Notes: generated by a model from the letters alone, not told the origin. A DNA stretch of 51,603 bases from an uncultured Clostridia bacterium (GCA_934149115.1 CAKPDW010000003.1:1-51603); one strand, 5' to 3'; positions 1 through 8,967 are shown, numbered from the stretch's first letter. Translations and numbers: made by a program.

Positions 1-182
1 TAACAACACAAAACGAAGCAGGATTTAACGAAAAAGACACAACAGACAATGAAGATAAAGCAGATGTTATTGTAGCAGTGGGAACTGGTGAAGTACCATA
101 TGTATTAATAGCAGGAATGACATTGATGGTAGTTATTGCAATGGCATCGGTAGTTTATATTGTAAAGCGTACTAAAAACTAA
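1..182 (+). CDS. Surface protein, C-terminal end only (DUF11 type, TM anchor)
   Basis: An open frame runs from the window edge (codons from base 3) to the TAA at 180-182, about 59 residues. It is acidic and ends with ADVIVAVGTG, a hydrophobic segment of about 22 residues and a basic tail (VKRTKN). This matches the end of the 1611-residue protein at 40034-44869, which has SVDVIIGVATG, a membrane segment and a charged tail. I infer the last part of a third large extracellular protein held in the membrane or wall by its C-terminus. The start and most of the gene lie outside the window. The stop codon falls at the edge of a dispersed repeat. Confidence 0.7.
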   Translation, partial: TTQNEAGFNEKDTTDNEDKADVIVAVGTGEVPYVLIAGMTLMVVIAMASVVYIVKRTKN

Positions 183-254
183 TTGCAGAAGTGTCAATGG
201 TGACGGAGGAAGTTTGACAGCGAAGATGTCAAACCTTCACCGTTATCTTTGACA
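180..254 (+). repeat. Dispersed imperfect-palindrome repeat, copy R1
   Basis: About 75 bases from TAATTGCA to CTTTGACA. It is closely similar to the reverse complement of 21181-21257 and to a shortened copy at 51315-51353. An inner perfect 8-bp hairpin (GTTTGACA, 7-nt loop, TGTCAAAC at 212-234) is nested in an outer TGTCAA/TTGACA pairing, and a T run follows at 254-261. It could act as a terminator for the surface protein whose stop codon it carries. It resembles a MITE or REP-type element; no transposase is nearby. Confidence 0.75.
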
Positions 255-447
255 TTTTTTTGTGTTGAGGGGATTTTTGTTGAAGTATTGATTTTTTTGT
301 AGAAGTGTAATAGAATGTGTATTACTTTTGGAGATGACTAAAATTTATATCACAAAAAGTAAATAACTTTTTTTTATATTTGTTATGATATGACATTTTT
401 TTTGCTTGATATGGTATTAAATATAGAAAAAGTATGAGGTGGTAGGG

Positions 448-2880
448 ATGTTTCAGAATTTGGCTGATAATAAAGTTGATTTGAATGATAAGGATGTTAA
501 AGTTAATATTAAAAAATTTGATTTTTCAAGATTTAAGGATATTTTGACGGTTCATAATATTATAATTTATGTTTTGGCTTTTTTAGTATCTTTGGTATCT
601 ATTAGGAATGGACTTGCTCCGTTTGCTTTTGCTATTTTTGTGGCTAGTTGTAGTAGCGCTATTCCGGCTGGTCCTGTTTTGGTTGCTACTTCTATTGGTA
701 CAATTATTGCTCATGGTACTAATGGCTTTTTGATTTTTTTCCTTAATGTTCTTGTTTTTTTTGTTTCAGTAATGGTTATTAAGCCTTATGTTCAAGATGA
801 TAGAAATGAGATTACTAAGCTTGGAATTAATTTGATTGTTTCTTGTGCTGTTGTACAAGTTGTTAAGTGCTGTATTGGTACGGTACTAATTTATGATGTT
901 ATTTTATCTATCTTGAATGTTATGTTTACATATATTTTCTATAAAATTTTTGTTAATAGTATTGGTGTTCTTCAGAATGTTGGTTTGAAGTCTGCTTTTT
1001 CTATTGAGGAAATTATTGGGGCTACTATTATTGTTGCTATTTCTGCTGTTGCAGTTAGTCAATATAGGGTGTTTGGTATTGCTATTGCGAATGTTTTGGC
1101 AATTTTTCTAATTTTGGTTTTGGCATGGAAAAATGGTGTGCTTGTTGGTTCAACAATTGGTGTTTCTGTTGGCTTGATTCTTGGTATTGTTGGGGCAGTT
1201 ACTCCTGCACAGGTTTTGGCCTTTTCAATTTCTGGATTGATGGCTGGTGCTATGAATAGATTGGGAAGATTGGGCGTTATTGCTGGATTTTTCGTTGGTA
1301 ATGCTATTATTTCTTATTTGCTGACTGGAAATACGGTTGATATTCTATTGTATAGGGAATTGCTAATTTCTGCTGTGGCTTTGTTGTGTGTCCCTAAATA
1401 TATTGAAATTGATGTTGAGGATTTGATTGGTAAGAATAAATTTTTAGCGCCTGTTTCTAATAATAGATTGGCTGAGAGTAAGGATGCTGAAACAAAACTT
1501 GGTTATTTGTCTGATACGGTTAAGGAGATTGCAAGAAATTATGGCGTTAAGGATGAGGATATTGTGTATGAGGTGGATAATATTAATAAGAGTAAGGAAA
1601 TGTTTATTGAGGATTTGTTAAACAATCTTGATAGTTTTCCTAATAATATTTTGTATGAGGATATGATTAATAGTTCTCTTATTGAGGAGATTTATTTATT
1701 GCTTGTTGAAAAGGAGGAAATTTCTGAGAAGGATCTTGTTAAGATTTTTGAAAAGAGAAATGAGATTTTGGATATTGCTTCTAATCAGGCGATTAGGGAG
1801 GATGTTAATCAGATTGTTAGAATTGTAAATAGAACATATAGAATTAATGAAATGAATTTTCAGTGGAAACAACGTTTACAGGAGAATAGAAAGACTATTT
1901 CAAAGCAGTTGAAGGGTGTTTCTAAGGCGATTTCTGAAATTGCTGAGAATATGACGAAGGAAAAGGACAAGCCTTTTTATAATAAAGAGAAAGAGGTTAA
2001 GGAGTTATTAGCTCAGAAGGAGATTCTGATTAAAGAGATTAAAATTAGACAGAGTTCTAATAAGAAGTATTTTGTTGATATTTTGTTTAAGAAGAATCTT
2101 AAGGAAAGAGATAAAATTAAGTGTATTGAGTCTATTTTGACTAAGGTGTGCAAGGAGAAGATTGTTCTTCAAAAGGATACGAGTCATTTGGAGTCTAATA
2201 TGTATATGCAAAAATATATTTCTGAGGATAAGTTTAATATTCAGCTTGGTTTAGCGAGGTTGCCTAAGACTGGAAATGATGTTTCTGGTGATAGTTGTAT
2301 TCAGACTAAATTAGATGATAATAAGCATTTGGTTGTTTTGAGTGATGGTATGGGTTCTGGTGTTGAGGCTAAAAAGTCTAGTCAGATTGTTACTAAATTG
2401 CTTATGCAAACATTGTCTGCTGGTTTTGAAAAAGAGGATTCTATGGAATTGATTAATTCTACTATTAAATTATCAAATGAGGAAATTTATGCAACAATGG
2501 ATGTGGCTATTTTTGATTTGTATAAGGGTATAGTTGAATTTATTAAGAATGGTTCTTGTAGGACATATATTAAGAATAAGCAGAGTATTGAGACTGTTGA
2601 GGCAAATTCTTTACCATTAGGAATTTTAAATAATGTGGATTTTTCTGTATTTGATAAAGATATTCATGATGGTGATATTTTTATTATGTGCAGTGATGGA
2701 GTTGTTGATTCTGATACTACTTTGGGTGGTGATAAGTGGTTGAGAAAGTTGATTAAGGGAATTAATACTAATAATGTTAAAAAGATGGCTGATATTATTT
2801 TGAATGAGGCTATTGATAACGGCTATGGCATTTTGAAGGATGATATGTCTGTAATTGTAGCTAAGGTCGTTAAAAATTAA
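448..2880 (+). CDS. spoIIE: Stage II sporulation protein E, PP2C-type phosphatase
   Basis: SpoIIE dephosphorylates the anti-anti-sigma factor SpoIIAA-P and so releases sigma-F in the forespore; it also localises to the polar septum. About 810 residues, close to the usual length. Residues about 30-335 are a multi-pass membrane domain, about 340-590 a charged, partly coiled regulatory region, and from about 600 a PP2C domain with VSGDS, SDGMGSG, SLPLG, CSDGVVDSD and KDDMS, which carry the metal-binding aspartates. I chose the ATG at 448 because GAGGTGG lies 5 nt upstream; a GTG at 439 would overlap that site. Monocistronic, with a terminator after it. A weak extended -10 (TGGTATTAA, 412-420) lies upstream. 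Confidence 0.96.
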   Translation: MFQNLADNKVDLNDKDVKVNIKKFDFSRFKDILTVHNIIIYVLAFLVSLVSIRNGLAPFAFAIFVASCSSAIPAGPVLVATSIGTIIAHGTNGFLIFFLNVLVFFVSVMVIKPYVQDDRNEITKLGINLIVSCAVVQVVKCCIGTVLIYDVILSILNVMFTYIFYKIFVNSIGVLQNVGLKSAFSIEEIIGATIIVAISAVAVSQYRVFGIAIANVLAIFLILVLAWKNGVLVGSTIGVSVGLILGIVGAVTPAQVLAFSISGLMAGAMNRLGRLGVIAGFFVGNAIISYLLTGNTVDILLYRELLISAVALLCVPKYIEIDVEDLIGKNKFLAPVSNNRLAESKDAETKLGYLSDTVKEIARNYGVKDEDIVYEVDNINKSKEMFIEDLLNNLDSFPNNILYEDMINSSLIEEIYLLLVEKEEISEKDLVKIFEKRNEILDIASNQAIREDVNQIVRIVNRTYRINEMNFQWKQRLQENRKTISKQLKGVSKAISEIAENMTKEKDKPFYNKEKEVKELLAQKEILIKEIKIRQSSNKKYFVDILFKKNLKERDKIKCIESILTKVCKEKIVLQKDTSHLESNMYMQKYISEDKFNIQLGLARLPKTGNDVSGDSCIQTKLDDNKHLVVLSDGMGSGVEAKKSSQIVTKLLMQTLSAGFEKEDSMELINSTIKLSNEEIYATMDVAIFDLYKGIVEFIKNGSCRTYIKNKQSIETVEANSLPLGILNNVDFSVFDKDIHDGDIFIMCSDGVVDSDTTLGGDKWLRKLIKGINTNNVKKMADIILNEAIDNGYGILKDDMSVIVAKVVKN

Positions 2881-2903
2881 TATAATATGATTTTTTAATA
2901 AGG

Positions 2904-2948
2904 GCAGTGGATAAATGATTGTGTTATGTCATTTTCCTCTGCTTTTTT
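2904..2948 (+). terminator. Intrinsic terminator after spoIIE
   Basis: GCAGTGGATAAATGA pairs with TCATTTTCCTCTGC (one mismatch and one bulge) around a 10-nt loop, followed by six T. Confidence 0.7.
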
Positions 2949-3067
2949 CTATAATAATGTACAAAATTTTCATACAAGAACAAAAACGTGAAGTTAAGAA
3001 TATTGTAGATTAATGTTATTTTATAAATTTTTATATTTGAAAATATTGGTATATGTATAATTTGGTA

Positions 3068-3097
3068 TTGAAATTTGACCTGGTAATGTGGTATAGT
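3068..3097 (+). promoter_or_regulatory. SigA-type promoter before the WG-repeat gene
   Basis: TTGAAA, 18-nt spacer, TATAGT with an extended TGG. It lies 36 nt before the start codon of the 3134 gene and probably drives the run 3134-6724. Confidence 0.6.
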
Positions 3098-3133
3098 AAT
3101 TGTGTATTAATGTATTTTTAATCGGAGGATGTA

Positions 3134-4660
3134 ATGAGAAGAAATAGAGGAAGAAGGTTCGATGATGAGCCACAATTAAATAAAAAGAAGGTTGCAGCGA
3201 CTGTATTAGCTTTATTAGTTATTATTATGGTTATTGCTTCTATTATAATGACTTTGAATAAGAAAAGTTTAAAACAGCAGGTTGTTCAGAAAGATTTAAA
3301 ATATTTTTCTGCGTATTCAGATTCTAAATGGAGTGTAATTAATAGTAATGGTGATAAATTATCTAATATTTCATATGATGAAATGATTGTTGTACCTAAT
3401 CATGAAAAAAATGTTTTTATTGCTACTTATGATGTCGATTATGCTAATGGTACTTTTAAAACTAAGGCAATAAATGAGAATAATGAGCAATTATTTAGTA
3501 ATTATGAAAATGTTAGTGCAATTGTGAATTATGATAGTTCTAATAATACTTGGTATGATACTGATGTTTTGAAATTTGAAAAGGATGGAAAATTTGGTTT
3601 GATTGATTTTTCAGGAAAACAGGTTTTAGCTCCTGAATATGATGATATATCAGCTATGCCTGGAATTGAGAGAACAATTATCATAACTAAAAATGGTAAA
3701 TTAGGATTGTTTAATAGCTTTTCTAAAACTGCTTTTGTTGATACTACTTATGCTAGCATTGAAGCTTTTGGAAAAACTTATAATGATGGTTATATAGTTA
3801 AGGATGACAATGGGAAATATGGTTTATTAGGTTCAGAGGGAAAGGTTGTTTTAAGTAACTCATATGATAATATAATGAAGGTTAGTGGATCTGATAAATA
3901 TGTTGTACAAGAAGGATTAAAAAAGAAATTAGTTTCAAGTGATGGAACAGTGATTTTAGAGAGTGGTTTTGATGATATTACAGAAATTAATGGTGATAAT
4001 TTAGTTATAAAAAAAGCTGGAAAATATGGTGTTATTACTACAACAGGTGAAATTGTTCTTGATGCTGCTTTTGATTCTCTTGAAAATTGTTTTGGAGACT
4101 ATTATATTGCAAGTACAGCAGGAAAATATGGGGTTGTTGATTTAGCAAAAGATATTAAAGTTGAGCTTAAGTATTCTAAAATTCAATATAGATCTGATAT
4201 TGCTGCACTAATTTGTGATAATGCAGATTATACAACTGATGTTTATTCTAGAGATTTAAATTTAATATTTACTGGAACAATAAACAAGGTTGATACAAAG
4301 AATGGATATATTAGAGCTAGAGTTGATGATGAATATGTTTATTATAATTTACAATATCAAAAAATTAGTAATAAAGAAGCTTTAAAAGATAATACTTTAT
4401 TCTTGGTTAAAGAGAATGGTAAGTATGGATATGTAAATAAAAATGGGGAGAAAATAGTTGATTGCATTTATGATGATGCTCAAGAACAAAATCAATATGG
4501 ATTCTGTGCTGTTAATAAAGATGGAAAATGGGGAGTTTTAAAAGATAATGGTAGTGTTGTTTTAGCTCCATCAGTTATTCTTGATAAAAGTGTTAATATT
4601 GATTTTATTGGAGAGTGGCATTTGAGTGAGAATACAGAATTAAATGCATATACAAAATAA
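3134..4660 (+). CDS. WG-repeat protein with N-terminal membrane anchor
   Basis: 508 residues. A basic N-terminus (RRNRGRRF) precedes one membrane segment at about 20-42, so the rest should lie outside the membrane. The body is a series of about eight WG/KWG repeats of 35-60 residues, each built on a core like KYGLID..GK.VL...YD.I (for example KFGLIDFSGKQVLAPEYDDI and KYGYVNKNGEKIVDCIYDDA). Such repeats are thought to form beta structures and often occur in surface proteins of unknown role. GGAGG lies 5 nt before the ATG. It starts an apparent operon with the unknown membrane protein, acpS and a pilin-like gene. No catalytic motif was seen. Confidence 0.85.
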   Translation: MRRNRGRRFDDEPQLNKKKVAATVLALLVIIMVIASIIMTLNKKSLKQQVVQKDLKYFSAYSDSKWSVINSNGDKLSNISYDEMIVVPNHEKNVFIATYDVDYANGTFKTKAINENNEQLFSNYENVSAIVNYDSSNNTWYDTDVLKFEKDGKFGLIDFSGKQVLAPEYDDISAMPGIERTIIITKNGKLGLFNSFSKTAFVDTTYASIEAFGKTYNDGYIVKDDNGKYGLLGSEGKVVLSNSYDNIMKVSGSDKYVVQEGLKKKLVSSDGTVILESGFDDITEINGDNLVIKKAGKYGVITTTGEIVLDAAFDSLENCFGDYYIASTAGKYGVVDLAKDIKVELKYSKIQYRSDIAALICDNADYTTDVYSRDLNLIFTGTINKVDTKNGYIRARVDDEYVYYNLQYQKISNKEALKDNTLFLVKENGKYGYVNKNGEKIVDCIYDDAQEQNQYGFCAVNKDGKWGVLKDNGSVVLAPSVILDKSVNIDFIGEWHLSENTELNAYTK

Positions 4661-4690
4661 AATTTTTAAATACAAAAGAGGAGAGGTAAG

Positions 4691-5926
4691 TTGGAATTAT
4701 CATTTAAGTATCAATATACATATTTTTTGTATCCTTATGTTGTTGATGAAAAAAGATATGAAAAATATATATTAAAATTGTTGAAGGATAAAAAGGTTAC
4801 TTTGAGAATTTTCGAGAAGGAAAAAGATTTAGATATTTATAATTATTTTAATCCAGAGATTAGAGAAAATCTTTTTCCAACTTTTGAATTTAGAGAAGAT
4901 AGGTTGAAAAATTTTAAACAATTGAATAATGAAAAGAAAGCAAAAATTTTGTCAAAGCATACGTGTGTGTGCTTTGAATATTTATTAGGAGAAACTGTCC
5001 AAGGAAATGTTGAAAATGACAGTGGTGTACAGTTTACAATTTCTAAAATTGATATTATTTGTTTTAATACAGGTATTTGTTTTTTGAGTTTTAAAACTAT
5101 TATAGAGAATACTGAAAAGTTTGCTGATGTTTTAAATTTCAATTATAAATTTAGAGAGATAAATTCTGAATTTACAGATCTTAAACAGTATGAGAACATT
5201 AATATTCAAACGAGTATGTTGAAAGATGTTAAGGAAATTTCGGATATTATCAAGGAAATTACTGGGAATACAAAAAGAACAGCTGGTGTTGAAAATAAGT
5301 TTTATACTTTTGGATATGTATGTATTCCTTCTGAATATTGGAATGATAGAAATGAATTTGAAAAGTTTGATAATGAATTTTTGAAATATGTTAATACTTT
5401 TCCAAGCAGTTATGTGACTGATTTGAATAAGAAAAGTGAAGAACAGAATTTGAGTATTATTTCTAAATTGAAATATTCTAGGACTGGTATTACAAAGTCA
5501 AATTGTAATTTGTTGTGTTCAACAGTGGATATGTACAATTATACTAAATTACCTTATGAATATGAGACTGTTACATATTTTACTTATGTTTTGAGGTTAT
5601 ATCAGAAAATTTTCTTAATGCAGATAAATACGGAATTTAAGAGTTATGATAAAATTGTTTATATAAGAAAGAGATTTATTGATTTTACTAAAAATATGTG
5701 GGCAAAAGAGATTACAAATGATGATACTGGTAGTTTATATTATAGAATATTAGAGGACGTATTTGAGTTAGAGGAACAGTATGAGCAAATTAGAAAGAAA
5801 TATGAAATTATTTATAAAGATCTTGATATAGAAAAAAATAATCGTAATTATAGCATTATGGTTATGTTGCTTATAGTTTCTTTAATTTTAAATACTTTTA
5901 CAATTATTTCTTATATGTTTATGTGA
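4691..5926 (+). CDS. Uncharacterised protein with C-terminal membrane anchor
   Basis: 411 residues; I do not recognise the family. A mostly soluble, Lys/Glu/Phe/Tyr-rich body is followed by a short, probably helical stretch (about 350-385) and one hydrophobic C-terminal segment (about 387-409). The only likely start is the TTG at 4691, after GAGGAGAGG at suitable spacing. There is no signal peptide, so the body is probably cytoplasmic and tail-anchored. It lies 30 nt after the WG-repeat gene and 27 nt before acpS, so it is likely cotranscribed. Weak resemblance to CorA-like architecture (soluble domain plus C-terminal helices) was considered, but the GMN motif is absent. Confidence 0.7.
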   Translation: MELSFKYQYTYFLYPYVVDEKRYEKYILKLLKDKKVTLRIFEKEKDLDIYNYFNPEIRENLFPTFEFREDRLKNFKQLNNEKKAKILSKHTCVCFEYLLGETVQGNVENDSGVQFTISKIDIICFNTGICFLSFKTIIENTEKFADVLNFNYKFREINSEFTDLKQYENINIQTSMLKDVKEISDIIKEITGNTKRTAGVENKFYTFGYVCIPSEYWNDRNEFEKFDNEFLKYVNTFPSSYVTDLNKKSEEQNLSIISKLKYSRTGITKSNCNLLCSTVDMYNYTKLPYEYETVTYFTYVLRLYQKIFLMQINTEFKSYDKIVYIRKRFIDFTKNMWAKEITNDDTGSLYYRILEDVFELEEQYEQIRKKYEIIYKDLDIEKNNRNYSIMVMLLIVSLILNTFTIISYMFM

Positions 5927-5953
5927 TATTAGATATGGATTGGATGTGTAATT

Positions 5954-6319
5954 TTGAAAATAGCTAATGGGACTGATATTATTGAAATTAGTCGAATTGA
6001 GAAATCTATTGAAAATTTGGGTAATAAATTTTTGCAGACGATATATACGCAGGGTGAAATTGAGTATTGTGAGGGGCATAGGGCAAATAAGTTTCAGCAT
6101 TATGCTGGTAGATTTGCTGTTAAAGAAGCCTTGTATAAGGCTTTATGTGAGATTATGCCTAGAGAAAAATTGAGTTGGAAGTCTTTTGAAGTACTTAATG
6201 ATGAATGTGGCAGACCTTTTGTTAATATAGAAGATGAAAAAATTTTAAGTATAAGTGTTAGTATATCTCATTGTAAGGAATATGCAATTGCTAATGTTGT
6301 TGTTTTATATGATGAATAA
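5954..6319 (+). CDS. acpS: Holo-[acyl-carrier-protein] synthase
   Basis: Transfers 4'-phosphopantetheine from CoA to the conserved serine of acyl carrier protein, activating it for fatty acid synthesis. 121 residues, the normal AcpS length. The signature GTDIIEISRIE near the N-terminus contains the metal-binding Asp8, and FAVKEALYKAL contains Lys57 and Glu58. The C-terminal SISHCKEYAIANVVV strand is also typical. The start is TTG at 5954; the upstream ribosome site is weak (GGATGTG). In many Clostridia acpS sits among envelope genes as here. An out-of-frame ORF inside it is a shadow. Confidence 0.95.
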   Translation: MKIANGTDIIEISRIEKSIENLGNKFLQTIYTQGEIEYCEGHRANKFQHYAGRFAVKEALYKALCEIMPREKLSWKSFEVLNDECGRPFVNIEDEKILSISVSISHCKEYAIANVVVLYDE

Positions 6320-6331
6320 ATGGAGGAACGA

Positions 6332-6724
6332 ATGAAGAAAGAAAATGGTATTACATTATTGGTTTTAGTTTTTATTGTAATAATTCTTGGAATTCTTACG
6401 AGTATTACTATTTACTATAGTTTCGGAAATAATGGTGCTGTGACAAAGGCTTCTAAAACCGCTTTTAAACAGGATATTAATCAAATTCAAGAATTGATTG
6501 ATGAAAAGGAGACTACATACAGATTAGAAGGAGTTACTGATCCATCACTTTTTACTGAGAGTGTCAAAAGAAGCATTTTAGAGGAGTATTACGGAAAACT
6601 TGAAATTGTAATTAGCATTTCTAATGGAGATGTTAATTTGAATTTATTTTATAGACCTGATAAGTTTGATGACGAGCATATTCAATGGCTTCAAGAGTTT
6701 GGTGTTCAACAGTATAAAAATTAA
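6332..6724 (+). CDS. Type IV pilin-like protein lacking Glu5
   Basis: 130 residues from the ATG at 6332, chosen because GGAGG lies 5 nt upstream; the ATG at 6320 has its own GG inside that site. The N-terminus KKENG|ITLLVLVFIVIILGILTSITIYY has the short basic leader, Gly before the likely prepilin cleavage site and a long hydrophobic helix of type IV pilins and pseudopilins. The usual Glu at mature position 5 is replaced by Val. A small, charged, soluble domain follows. It is last in the acpS operon. A similar N-terminus occurs in the protein at 24421-25962. No pilus assembly ATPase, PilC or prepilin peptidase is in the window. Confidence 0.75.
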   Translation: MKKENGITLLVLVFIVIILGILTSITIYYSFGNNGAVTKASKTAFKQDINQIQELIDEKETTYRLEGVTDPSLFTESVKRSILEEYYGKLEIVISISNGDVNLNLFYRPDKFDDEHIQWLQEFGVQQYKN

Positions 6725-6734
6725 AATCTTATAA

Positions 6735-6768
6735 TTAAGGCTGTATGCAATTTTGTGTACAGTCTTAA
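6735..6768 (+). terminator. Hairpin after the pilin-like gene, possible terminator
   Basis: 15-bp stem including three G-U pairs and a 4-nt loop, 11 nt after the stop codon. The following bases AATTTAC are only partly T, so termination is uncertain. Confidence 0.4.
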
Positions 6769-6995
6769 ATTTACTAATAAGAAAGAGAAATAAAATATAA
6801 ATGAATGTAATATTAACGTCTAAAGGATTTGAAAATAAATCTGTTTTTAATAAGATTATAAGTATAATAAATATGAATATAAAGAAAATATAGAAAAAAG
6901 TGAAATGATTTTTGCAAAAGTTCCTAAAAAAACGTGAAAATTTTGCACAAAGGTGATTATAAAAATGTGTAATAATGAAGATTTATAAGTAATAA

Positions 6996-7023
6996 GAATA
7001 TTTTTATATATTAGTCATATTAT
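6996..7023 (+). promoter_or_regulatory. Possible sigma-E promoter of cwlD
   Basis: GAATATT, 13-nt spacer, CATATTAT. The -35 fits the Bacillus sigma-E consensus (KMATATT) and the -10 fits in part (CATACANT). Known cwlD genes are sigma-E/sigma-G controlled. The predicted transcript would begin almost at the ATG, which weakens the case. Confidence 0.35.
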
Positions 7024-7028
7024 TTAGT

Positions 7029-7754
7029 ATGATTGTTGTTTATAAGAAAAATATTTTAATGTTAGTTGTTGGGATTTTCTGCTTTTCTGCTATTTTGTGT
7101 ACCAATATTAAACAAGTTGGTGAGACTGTTATGACTTCTTCTACGCCTGTGTCTGATAAGGTTGTTGTTTTGGATGCTGGGCATGGGAAGCCTGATGAGG
7201 GCGCTCAGGGTGTTAATGGTATTACGGAGGAGAATACTAATTTAAAGATTGTTTTGAAGGTTCAAAAATTGTTGGAGGAAAGTGGGGCAACTGTTATACT
7301 TACTAGGTCTGATGAAAATGCTATTTATGATTTGGATAAGACTACGCTTAGAGAAATGAAGGTTTCGGATATTAAAAATCGTGTGAAGATTGGAAATGAG
7401 TCGAGTGCTGATATTTGTGTTTCTGTTCATTTGAATAAGGGGGATAGTGCTTCGTATAGTGGTTGGCAGACTTTTTATAAAAAGGATAATGAGGAGAGTA
7501 AGAGGCTTGCTACTGTTATTCAGGATGATTTGAAGGAGACTATTGATGTGGATAATAAAAGGGTTGCTCATGAGATTTCTAATATTTATTTGATTGATAA
7601 TGTTGAGATTCCTATTTCTATTGTGGAGTGTGGTTTTTTATCTAATCCACAGGAGGCTGAAAAGTTGTTGACAGATGATTATCAGAATAAGCTTGCTTGG
7701 GGAATTTATAGTGGTATATTGGATTATTTTAATATGGGGAAAAATGAGAATTGA
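7029..7754 (+). CDS. cwlD: N-acetylmuramoyl-L-alanine amidase CwlD, spore cortex
   Basis: Amidase_3 family enzyme that removes the stem peptide from muramic acid as the first step of muramic-delta-lactam formation in spore cortex, needed for germination. 241 residues; an N-terminal signal or anchor helix at about 8-25 and a catalytic domain from about 44. Zinc ligands are visible: DAGHG (His52), TEENTNL (Glu67/68), SVHLN (His134) and the catalytic glutamate in VECGFLSN. SGWQTFY is typical of CwlD rather than general autolysins. No good ribosome site precedes the ATG at 7029, so the start is uncertain; ATG 7062 is an alternative. GerD or the usual spore partners are not adjacent. Confidence 0.88.
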   Translation: MIVVYKKNILMLVVGIFCFSAILCTNIKQVGETVMTSSTPVSDKVVVLDAGHGKPDEGAQGVNGITEENTNLKIVLKVQKLLEESGATVILTRSDENAIYDLDKTTLREMKVSDIKNRVKIGNESSADICVSVHLNKGDSASYSGWQTFYKKDNEESKRLATVIQDDLKETIDVDNKRVAHEISNIYLIDNVEIPISIVECGFLSNPQEAEKLLTDDYQNKLAWGIYSGILDYFNMGKNEN

Positions 7755-7848
7755 TTTGTGTACTTAAAAATATTAGAATAGGTGAAATAATACCTGTTTC
7801 CGTTTAGAATAAACATATACAGAGTTTTATACTTTATAAAATTGTTTA

Positions 7849-7881
7849 AAAATTCACACTTAAAATTGGTGTGAATTTTTT
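7849..7881 (+). terminator. Intrinsic terminator after cwlD
   Basis: Perfect 11-bp stem (AAAATTCACAC against GTGTGAATTTT) with a 9-nt loop and a T run on the plus strand. Confidence 0.8.
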
Positions 7882-7895
7882 GTGGATAAATAGTT

Positions 7896-7924
7896 AACAG
7901 GTCTCTTTTTTAGTGAGACCTGTT
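7896..7924. terminator. Second hairpin between convergent cwlD and HD-GYP genes
   Basis: Perfect 10-bp stem AACAGGTCTC / GAGACCTGTT, 9-nt loop. It lies just past the stop of the minus-strand gene. The U tract is poor on both strands, so its role as terminator is likely but not certain. Confidence 0.55.
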
Positions 7925-7930
7925 TGTGGA

Positions 7931-8872
7931 TTAAATATGTAATTTTTTTATGTCTTTGATTTCTTTGTATAATTGTTCTATATGTTTTTTTCTATCTATA
8001 TAGGCTTGTTTGTACTGGTTTAATACTGTTTCAAAGTTGTCTATTGTTTCTCCGTTTATTTTTCTTAGATACATTTCTACACCTTGTTGATAATATTCTT
8101 TTTTTGATTTGAATGGTGTTGAAAGATATTTTTTATAATATTTTTCTGCATTATTTAATCTTGCGACTTCTTCTTTGACAAAGTCAAGATATTCGGTTCT
8201 TGCAGAGATTTCGTATTCTGTATCATCTATTACAACTTTGAAAAGTGCTTTTAAGATTTTTTTATCTATTTTTCCTACAGATGAGTCTTTGATGACACCT
8301 TTCATTCCATCTTTGGGTTTTACTGGTGTTGCATTTTCTATTAATATTTTTAGTGTGTCTATTATTCCAATGTGTGTTTTGTATTGCCTTTTTGATCTTA
8401 TGGCGTCGTATTCGTCTGCAACACGAATGATTTGTGCTTCATATGGTATGTCTTTTTTTACAAGTCCTTGTGGATAACCTGAGCCGTTTAATGCTTCATG
8501 ATGATAGTAAGGTCCGGCATGGTAAGGACGTAATTTTAAGTCTTTCATACACATATTGTAGCCTATTGTTGTATGTGTTTTCATTATTTCATATTCTTCA
8601 TCTGTAAGTTTTGCTTGCTTTTGTAAAACTGATGGTGGTATAAACATTTTTCCTATGTCATGTAGGTATGCACAGATTGTGCAGTATATTGTGAAGCCTT
8701 CTTCCATGTGTAAGTATTCACATAAACGACAAGTAACTGCTGCTACGTTTTCACAGTGTTTTCTTGTGAATGTGTCTAGTCCATCTAAACATGCAAGTTG
8801 ATATCTCATTGAGGCGTCTAAATTATATGATTTTAGAGATGTTCGGTCATAAAAATCGAATTCTTCTTTCAT
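7931..8872 (-). CDS. HD-GYP domain protein, probable c-di-GMP phosphodiesterase
   Basis: 313 residues. HD-GYP proteins hydrolyse cyclic di-GMP to pGpG or GMP. The metal-binding HD appears in LHDIGK (His71, Asp72), followed by HH at 124-125, the GYP signature in NGSGYPQGL (about 129-137) and RVADEYDAIRSKRQY. There is no receiver, PAS or membrane domain, so this is a stand-alone cytoplasmic enzyme with a helical, Lys/Glu-rich C-terminus (about 240-313). GGAG lies 8 nt before the ATG. It is transcribed divergently from smc from its own promoter. A GGDEF protein at 19965-20891 may be its counterpart. Confidence 0.88.
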   Translation of the reverse strand: MKEEFDFYDRTSLKSYNLDASMRYQLACLDGLDTFTRKHCENVAAVTCRLCEYLHMEEGFTIYCTICAYLHDIGKMFIPPSVLQKQAKLTDEEYEIMKTHTTIGYNMCMKDLKLRPYHAGPYYHHEALNGSGYPQGLVKKDIPYEAQIIRVADEYDAIRSKRQYKTHIGIIDTLKILIENATPVKPKDGMKGVIKDSSVGKIDKKILKALFKVVIDDTEYEISARTEYLDFVKEEVARLNNAEKYYKKYLSTPFKSKKEYYQQGVEMYLRKINGETIDNFETVLNQYKQAYIDRKKHIEQLYKEIKDIKKLHI

Positions 8873-8928
8873 ATGTGTTCTCCTATCTTTTTTATGTTTT
8901 TTGTATTATGGAAATTAAATACAATACA

Positions 8929-8957
8929 ATAATATATCTTAGATTTAAAATGGTCAA
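8929..8957 (-). promoter_or_regulatory. SigA-type promoter of the HD-GYP gene
   Basis: Read on the minus strand: TTGACC, 17-nt spacer, TATTAT, about 57 nt before the ATG. Confidence 0.6.
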
Positions 8958-8967
8958 GGAAAAATGC

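Larger units (their letters stand above)
6725..7028. other. Gene-free stretch between the pilin-like gene and cwlD
   Basis: About 300 very AT-rich bases. They hold a 15-bp hairpin with G-U pairs at 6735-6768 (TTAAGGCTGTATGCA against TGTGTACAGTCTTAA) without a U run, and a sigma-E-like element close to cwlD. No ORF of note was seen. Confidence 0.6.

Noticed and set aside
4691..5926. CorA-type magnesium channel
   Set aside because: No GMN motif and only one clear C-terminal membrane helix.
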